Shown here: piece by piece, positions 7,225-11,317 of the stretch
Layout of the letters: the number at the start of each line of letters is the position of its first letter
How positions within the stretch are numbered: the first letter of the stretch is position 1
Source of the DNA: an uncultured Bacteroidales bacterium
GTDB lineage: Bacteria; Bacteroidota; Bacteroidia; Bacteroidales; UBA932
Assembly (NCBI GenBank): GCA_905235775.1
Contig: CAJOMY010000043.1
Coordinates: forward strand, 11,636 to 22,952
Direction: 5' to 3'
Length of the DNA: 11,317 nucleotides
Notes under the pieces: generated by a model
The model's database searches: none
The model's input: the letters and a program-made list of their open reading frames with translations, nothing else
Told to the model about the DNA's origin: nothing
Translations under genes and position numbers: made by a program

Positions 7225-9077
7225 CTTTCGTTTAAAAAACCATCGGTCACAGCCAGGAACTCGGCCTGCTGCCCATCGCTCATGAAAACGTGACCGGCGC
7301 CTTCAATGACATGCAGGCGGGCATCCGGGAATATTTCCACCGCCTCTTCGGAGCCTTTCAGGGATACCACCTGGTCCCGGTCCCCGTGAACGATCAGCAC
7401 CGGGCAACGGATGGAACGCATATCGGCCCGGTAGTCATAGTCGTACATGTCCAGGATGTACTTCCTGCCGATGGTGATCATGCCGCGGTCATCGGTTTCG
7501 GGAATATTCTCAAGGTCAGGGTAGCGCCGGTGGAGATCCTCAGGGAGATAGAATGCCGGGTAGAGGAGCACCAGGGCCGATATTTCGCCGGGGTGGCGGG
7601 CGGCCGCTATGGTGGCAACGCCGCCGCCCTGGCTTCCTCCGACAAGAATAATCCGCTTCTTGTCAACAAAATCCCATTCCCTTGCTTCCGAGAGCACGGC
7701 CTCAAGGTCAGACACTTCCGTCAGGACCGACATGTCCGTGGTTTCGCCCTCGCTCCGGCTGCGCTCCCCGCCGCCGGAGAAGTCGAAGGTCACCACTGCG
7801 TAACCTTCATTCACCCAGTGATTCGCATAATTCACCCACCAGGGACGCGCCCCGTCGCTTCCCAGTTCGTGGGAACACACGATCAAGGGCTTTTTCCCTT
7901 CCCCGGAGGGCTTGTAAAGCGTTCCATGAAGTTTTTTGCCGGATTCTTTATTGCTTACGGAAAACTCCGTGCCCCTGTCCAGCTTGAAAATCTGCTCGGC
8001 GTTGCCGCGGGCGATGGCGTACTTCTGCCCGGGGGTGAGGTCGGCCTTCTCCAGGAAGAATCGCAGGTCGACGTCCGAGAGATAGGGATAGTCCTCGCTC
8101 CAGAGGATGTGCTCCGGTCCGACGAGTTTCAGGAAATAATCCAGCTGCATCTCGGACATGATGCCGGAAGGCGTGTACCAGATGTTCTCCTTATAATAGT
8201 CGGACACTTTCTTCTTGAGGCCGGTCATTTCCTGATTCAGCATATAGTCCATCCGCTCCAGGAAGGCGGGGATGTCCTCGCCCCAGTGACCGGTGACGAA
8301 CTTGAGCTTCGGAAGTTTGTCGAAAATGCCGCTCAGCACCATCCGGGCCACGTGGATGCCCACGTCGATGTGCCAGCCGAATCCTGCGCTGCCGAGTTCC
8401 GCCCCCACGATGGGACTGTAGCTGTCGGACATGTAATAATAGTCAATGATGTCGCTGTTCACAAAATCCGGATGCCAGTAAACCGGAACGTCCAGCTCGG
8501 CCGCCTTCTCGAAGATGGGGAAGAATTCAGGCTCGTCGTAAAAACGGCCTTTGTACGTGCCTGTGAGCAGCACGCCTACGAATCCCAGCTCCTTCACGCA
8601 GCGCTCCAGCTCGGCGGCAGCGGCCTGCGGGTCGCCCATCGGCAGGGTAGCCATCGCACGGAAACGGTCGGGGTGCGCCGCCACCTGCTCCGCGAGGATG
8701 TCGTTGGCCCGGCGGGCGATGCGCACGGCCTCATCAATAGGGACGACATCGTCGATGGGAGCGGTGTAGGAGAGAATCTGCATCCCGACGCCCAGGCTGT
8801 CCATATGCGGAAGGCGTTCCTGCTCAATGTCCAGAAGCTTCTCCCCGATGAAACGGCGGCTGCCGAAGAACTTCATCGCCTCGGCCATCTTGCCGGTGGG
8901 CTTGGGCTTTAGATAAGCGTATTTTGCATTGGCGTCGATGATCTCCTGCGCGGTGAAATGCTCTTCGACGGTGATGAGCGGAAGGGTAGTGAAATCCATT
9001 TCTTTCATGTTTTTATCCGCACATGAGATGGCCATGACGGCCACTCCTGCCGCAAGAATTGTCTTAAGTGCTTTCAT
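7221..9077 (-). CDS. Lipoprotein fusion: gamma-resorcylate decarboxylase-type amidohydrolase + alpha/beta hydrolase
   Basis: This is a 618-residue predicted lipoprotein with two enzyme domains. The signal peptide has lipobox AISC with Cys19. Residues about 33-366 are an amidohydrolase-related (amidohydrolase_2/ACMSD) TIM barrel. The N-terminal metal motif is VEEHF (E38, H40), the form known from gamma-resorcylate (2,6-dihydroxybenzoate) decarboxylase rather than the usual HxH. Later ligands are H202 in YWHPDF, H264 in TGHWGE and D329 in LWSEDYPY. Residues about 370-618 are an alpha/beta hydrolase of the dienelactone-hydrolase or serine-aminopeptidase kind: nucleophile S482 in GGSQGGG, Asp566 in HGDRD and His596 in GAGHVF. 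All catalytic positions I can place are kept in both halves, so both may be active. A reasonable pairing is ester cleavage plus decarboxylation or hydrolysis of an aromatic acid, but the substrate is inferred. It heads the operon, with a TATCTTTG box 8 bases before its ATG. Confidence 0.9.
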   Translation of the reverse strand: MKALKTILAAGVAVMAISCADKNMKEMDFTTLPLITVEEHFTAQEIIDANAKYAYLKPKPTGKMAEAMKFFGSRRFIGEKLLDIEQERLPHMDSLGVGMQILSYTAPIDDVVPIDEAVRIARRANDILAEQVAAHPDRFRAMATLPMGDPQAAAAELERCVKELGFVGVLLTGTYKGRFYDEPEFFPIFEKAAELDVPVYWHPDFVNSDIIDYYYMSDSYSPIVGAELGSAGFGWHIDVGIHVARMVLSGIFDKLPKLKFVTGHWGEDIPAFLERMDYMLNQEMTGLKKKVSDYYKENIWYTPSGIMSEMQLDYFLKLVGPEHILWSEDYPYLSDVDLRFFLEKADLTPGQKYAIARGNAEQIFKLDRGTEFSVSNKESGKKLHGTLYKPSGEGKKPLIVCSHELGSDGARPWWVNYANHWVNEGYAVVTFDFSGGGERSRSEGETTDMSVLTEVSDLEAVLSEAREWDFVDKKRIILVGGSQGGGVATIAAARHPGEISALVLLYPAFYLPEDLHRRYPDLENIPETDDRGMITIGRKYILDMYDYDYRADMRSIRCPVLIVHGDRDQVVSLKGSEEAVEIFPDARLHVIEGAGHVFMSDGQQAEFLAVTDGFLNER

Positions 9078-9085
9078 AACAATTG

Positions 9086-9093
9086 CAAAGATA
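9086..9093 (-). promoter_or_regulatory. -7 box (TATCTTTG) of the operon promoter
   Basis: The minus-strand TATCTTTG is a perfect match to the Bacteroides -7 consensus TAnnTTTG. It ends 8 bases before the ATG at 9077. No convincing TTTG is seen 19-21 bases upstream; that position overlaps an inverted repeat at 9103-9117. Transcription from here would give an mRNA with almost no 5' leader. Confidence 0.6.
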
Positions 9094-9102
9094 ATAAAAT
9101 GG

Positions 9103-9117
9103 AACGAAACCTTCGTT
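9103..9117. repeat. Inverted repeat AACGAA-ACC-TTCGTT in the operon promoter region
   Basis: This is a perfect 6-base inverted repeat with a 3-base spacer. It lies between the stop of the AlkD-like gene and the operon -7 box, covering the place where polymerase would read the -33 element. Read on the minus strand it is followed by a T-rich stretch (CCATTTTATT). It could therefore be an operator or a weak terminator for the alkD-like gene. The sequence alone does not decide. Confidence 0.4.
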
Positions 9118-9148
9118 AACGGGGATGTGAGAGGAATCTTTTGTTGTT

Positions 9149-9919
9149 TTATTGCTCTGCGAGCAGGTACTGCTGCCGCTCGTCTTCCGGGAACTTTTCG
9201 ATGGCATAGCGGAGCATGGTGCGGGGCATCTGCCGATAGCGTGGGACCGGGCTGTCCGTCGCAGACCCCGGCGTCTCCTGTAGATAGGAGCGGAGGGCGT
9301 CGCCGTCCTTCTTGCCGGCTTCGCGGAGGAGCCAGCCGACGGCCTTGTGAATCAAGTCGTGCGGGTGATGAAGGAGGATATCGGCAATGGCAAAGGTGTC
9401 GCTGAGCTGCCCGTGGCGGATGAAAGTCATGGTGGAGACGATGCCGATGCGCCGTTCCCAGAGGGTGCGTCCGCTGCGGGCCAGGTCATAGAGCAGCGTG
9501 CGGTCCTTGTCCAACAGCCACTCTCCCAGCAGCGGGTAGCACGAAAGGTCCACCAGGTCCCAGTTGTTGATATAGTCCGTATGGCTGAGGTAAAAGTCGA
9601 TGCAGCGGCGGCGAAGGGTGTCATCCTTGGGGGCTGCGAGACGTGAGGATCTTCCCTCGTGCGAGAAGATCTGCACCAGGGCGAGCAGAGCGGCCAGCCG
9701 GACCTCGTGGTATTCGCTGGAAATGCAGCGCTCAAGCTCGTCGAAGTCCGTTTTCCGCCAGTATTCTCCAACAATCACCCGGGTTACGGGCACCTTGATT
9801 CCGAGAAACTTGTCGCCTTCGCCGTACTGGCCGGGCCCGGTTTTGAAGAATCGACTGAGGCCGGCCACTTGAGCGGGATCGGCCGCAGCCAGCATAGCGT
9901 CATACAACTCGATAATCAT
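9149..9919 (-). CDS. AlkD-like DNA alkylation repair protein
   Basis: This is a 256-residue cytoplasmic protein of the DNA alkylation repair family (AlkD-like, all-helical HEAT-like repeats). The family removes 3-methyl- and 7-methyl-purines by glycosidic bond cleavage without flipping the base. Conserved residues match Bacillus AlkD at a constant shift of about ten. W120 and D124 are in NNWDLVDLS, R158 is in WERRIGI, and W197 is in HKAVGWLLREAGK. These correspond to AlkD W109, D113, R148 and W187. The N-terminal KTGPGQYGEGDKFLGI segment is also standard, which supports the ATG at 9919 over the internal Met9. It lies between yhhQ and the secreted-enzyme operon, in the same direction but with its own promoter. 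It has no export signal and no obvious link to the downstream genes. Confidence 0.93.
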   Translation of the reverse strand: MIIELYDAMLAAADPAQVAGLSRFFKTGPGQYGEGDKFLGIKVPVTRVIVGEYWRKTDFDELERCISSEYHEVRLAALLALVQIFSHEGRSSRLAAPKDDTLRRRCIDFYLSHTDYINNWDLVDLSCYPLLGEWLLDKDRTLLYDLARSGRTLWERRIGIVSTMTFIRHGQLSDTFAIADILLHHPHDLIHKAVGWLLREAGKKDGDALRSYLQETPGSATDSPVPRYRQMPRTMLRYAIEKFPEDERQQYLLAEQ

Positions 9920-9923
9920 CCCT

Positions 9924-9955
9924 CAAAAGTACGCATTTCCGTCCACAACGGCAAT
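9924..9955 (-). promoter_or_regulatory. Promoter of the AlkD-like gene
   Basis: On the minus strand ATTG (9955-9952) is followed by 20 bases and then TACTTTTG (9931-9924). This fits the Bacteroides pattern TTTG, 19-21 bases, TAnnTTTG, with one mismatch in the -33 element. Only 4 bases separate the -7 box from the ATG at 9919, so the transcript would be leaderless or nearly so. A short imperfect hairpin (9954-9972) overlaps the -33 element. Confidence 0.6.
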
Positions 9956-10058
9956 CCCCAAAAATGGGGGATGCAACTCTTGCGATCCGCGGAGAATCAC
10001 GGCAGCATCAGGACTCCGGTTTCATTTCGCCATGATGCAAGTCATAGGCAACGCCCTG

Positions 10059-10757
10059 CTATCCTCTCTTGAAGACCTCGAAGATGCCGTAACTGATATC
10101 CCTGTCATAGACGTCCTCGCCCTCGTAGGCCTTCAGCCTCCGGATGACAAAGGTCGTCAGCGGGAGCAGGACGATCTCGTAGAGCGTCTTGAGGACGAAC
10201 TGGAGTAGGAGCTGGCTCAGCAGTTCCAAGCCTGAAAGCACACCCAGGAATGCGATGGGAAAGAACAACAGGGAGTCGGCGGCCTCTCCCGCGACGGAAC
10301 TCAAGGCGAGACGTCCTGCGAGTCTCTTCCCGCCCGTCTTGACCTTCATCTTGCTGAGCACCGTGGCGTTGATGAAGCTGCCCGCCAGGAAGGCGATACA
10401 GGAGGCGATGGTGATGCGCGGAGCAAGGGAAAAAATCGCATGGAATCCTTCCTGGTTCTCATGGCAGGGCGCACCGGGGATGGCGTCCACGATGGCCGCG
10501 AAGCCCATGAACAGGAAATTCAGCAGGAACCCCATCCAGATGAGCAGGCAGGTCCTCTTGTACCCCCAGACCTCACACACGCAGTCGCAGATGATGTAGG
10601 TAAGCGGGAAGACGAGCAGCCCGCCGGTCAGGTTGAAGGGGCCAACGGCGATCTGCTTGGTCTCGAAAATATTGGAGGCGACGAGGCACACCAGGAATAG
10701 CATGGCGATCTGAAGGAACACCACGCTGACCTTTTCAAGTCTTCTTTTCGGTTTCAT
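10059..10757 (-). CDS. yhhQ: Queuosine precursor transporter (YhhQ/VUT family)
   Basis: This is a 232-residue inner-membrane protein of the YhhQ (Vut_1, formerly DUF165) family. In E. coli the family imports preQ0 and preQ1 for queuosine in tRNA. About six hydrophobic segments can be placed: near residues 11-29, 42-60, 69-91, 113-133, 158-178 and 183-205. Family motifs present are FPLTYIICDCVCEVWGYK in the second to third segment, GRLALSSVAGEAADSLLFF at about 148-166, and KTLYEIVLLP near 190. The tail ISYGIFEVFK is common in Bacteroidota members. Length matches the family. The start is the ATG at 10757, with a TATCTTTG box 20 bases upstream. That leader is too short for a preQ1 riboswitch. 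No queuosine biosynthesis gene is visible nearby. Confidence 0.94.
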   Translation of the reverse strand: MKPKRRLEKVSVVFLQIAMLFLVCLVASNIFETKQIAVGPFNLTGGLLVFPLTYIICDCVCEVWGYKRTCLLIWMGFLLNFLFMGFAAIVDAIPGAPCHENQEGFHAIFSLAPRITIASCIAFLAGSFINATVLSKMKVKTGGKRLAGRLALSSVAGEAADSLLFFPIAFLGVLSGLELLSQLLLQFVLKTLYEIVLLPLTTFVIRRLKAYEGEDVYDRDISYGIFEVFKRG

Positions 10758-10777
10758 GTCAGGAAGGTTTTACAGGG

Positions 10778-10785
10778 CAAAGATA
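10778..10785 (-). promoter_or_regulatory. -7 box (TATCTTTG) of yhhQ
   Basis: This is a perfect TAnnTTTG match on the minus strand, 20 bases before the yhhQ ATG. The expected -33 position shows only a weak match (AATG). Confidence 0.55.
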
Positions 10786-10955
10786 CGACAAGTTCTTTCA
10801 CCGGACATTAATTTTTTTGCCGGAAACTAATGGAACACCACCGTTTGCCATGTCGGAGGGTAGGGAGCGGTGCTTGATTCCGCTTGATGCCGAATTATAG
10901 TTTTGACTACCGTACATTCAATGATGTAAATTTATACGTACTACAAGTTTTTTTC

Positions 10956-10963
10956 TATTTTTG
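10956..10963 (+). promoter_or_regulatory. -7 box (TATTTTTG) of the plus-strand lipoprotein gene
   Basis: This is a perfect TAnnTTTG match, 27 bases before the ATG at 10991. No clear -33 TTTG is seen at the usual distance. The stretch between box and start is A-rich, as is common in Bacteroidota leaders. Confidence 0.5.
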
Positions 10964-10990
10964 TATCGGGAAAAACAAAAGTATTTGACG

Positions 10991-11317
10991 ATGATACACA
11001 AGCACATATTTTTGACTATTTCATTCGCGTTCGCGCTGTTCGTTTCCTGCTCCCCGAACTGCCGTGTCGTCTGGACCGAGGGGGACACGGATCCCGACAC
11101 ACGTCTTGCCTCCCACGTCCTGGAGATCCAGAATCCTCCTTCCGGAACAGACTGGGTACTTTGGTTCAGCCAGTTCCGTACCCCGGTCACCATCCCTGAG
11201 GATGCACCCGGGAACTTAGAGCACCTTGGCGGGACATTATACCGCTTTGTCCCGTCTCAGGACAGTCACGGCCAGCCTATCGTCCTGCAGTATAAGGCAC
11301 GGTCCATTGCCAACCAG
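10991..11317 (+). CDS. Lipoprotein, probable N-terminus of a GH20 beta-hexosaminidase-like enzyme (3' end outside window)
   Basis: 109 residues are visible and the frame is open at the right edge. The ATG at 10991 begins a signal peptide with lipobox FVSC (Cys20), so the product is a predicted envelope lipoprotein. The stretch DWVLWFSQFRTPVTI, then LEHLGGTLYRFVPS, then PIVLQYKA follows the pattern of the N-terminal carbohydrate-binding domain (CHB_HEX type) in front of the catalytic barrel of Bacteroidota GH20 enzymes. That pattern has an aromatic W-x-[YW]-F-x-Q, then I/L-E-H-x-x-G-x-L-[YH]-R-x-x-P, then an I-x-Y strand. The catalytic part lies outside the window, so the GH20 call rests on family memory of this domain alone. 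It could be another protein with the same N-terminal domain. It is transcribed away from yhhQ. Confidence 0.6.
   Translation, partial: MIHKHIFLTISFAFALFVSCSPNCRVVWTEGDTDPDTRLASHVLEIQNPPSGTDWVLWFSQFRTPVTIPEDAPGNLEHLGGTLYRFVPSQDSHGQPIVLQYKARSIANQ

Larger units (their letters stand above)
10758..10990. other. Divergent intergenic region (233 bases)
   Basis: This AT-richer stretch separates yhhQ (minus) from the plus-strand lipoprotein gene. It holds one -7 box for each direction and a short tandem repeat: GCTTGATTCC (10872-10881) followed at once by GCTTGATGCC (10882-10891). I see no convincing small gene, RNA or terminator in the rest. Confidence 0.7.

Noticed and set aside
7290..8912. Open plus-strand frame of 540 codons opposite the amidohydrolase fusion
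   Set aside because: It is the mirror of a gene with two intact catalytic domains and shows no recognisable domain of its own.
10758..10785. PreQ1 riboswitch in front of yhhQ
   Set aside because: The -7 box leaves a leader of about 16-20 bases, too short for a preQ1 aptamer, and I see no pseudoknot-like pattern.
1..11317. Mobile element, phage, CRISPR array or defence system
   Set aside because: No transposase, integrase, terminal repeats, spaced repeats or nuclease modules were seen. The only repeats are the SUMF1 paralog tracts and short intergenic motifs.

Overview
The window looks like chromosomal DNA from a GC-rich member of the Bacteroidota, probably Bacteroidales. The evidence is a set of TAnnTTTG-type -7 promoter boxes close upstream of genes, weak Shine-Dalgarno signals, many lipoprotein signal peptides, and protein families typical of that phylum: LacZ-type GH2 with a LamG domain, SUMF1-domain lipoproteins, and a YhhQ ending in an ISYGIFEVFK-like tail. 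Coding density is high. I see no rRNA, tRNA, CRISPR array, transposase or integrase.

Layout. From 10757 down to the left edge, all nine genes are on the minus strand. In transcription order they are: a YhhQ-type queuosine-precursor transporter (10757-10059); an AlkD-like DNA alkylation repair protein (9919-9149); then seven genes that all begin with an export signal. These seven are an amidohydrolase/alpha-beta hydrolase fusion lipoprotein (9077-7221), two tandem SUMF1-domain proteins (7224-6232 and 6235-5315), a nitroreductase-like protein (5293-4661), a HAD-type phosphatase (4650-3592), a GlcG/HbpS-VOC fusion lipoprotein (3531-2515), and a GH2 beta-galactosidase-like enzyme with a LamG domain (2472 to beyond position 1). 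A 233-base intergenic region separates this block from a divergent plus-strand lipoprotein gene (10991 to beyond 11317), whose start resembles the N-terminal domain of Bacteroidota GH20 beta-hexosaminidases.

How the genes may work together. The amidohydrolase fusion and the two SUMF1 genes are joined by 4-base ATGA stop/start overlaps. The nitroreductase-like and HAD genes follow at gaps of 21 and 10 bases, so these five form a strong operon candidate. The GlcG-VOC gene has its own promoter-like sequence, and GH2 follows it by 42 bases. The run combines a glycosidase, a gamma-resorcylate-decarboxylase-type amidohydrolase fused to an esterase-like domain, a flavin nitroreductase-like protein, a phosphatase, and a GlcG-VOC protein. 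All are predicted to act outside the cytoplasm. My hypothesis is an envelope or periplasmic route that removes sugar from, and then modifies, a small conjugate such as a phenolic glycoside. The sequence shows families and order only, so the substrate is unknown. No SusC/SusD pair, regulator or sulfatase lies in the window.
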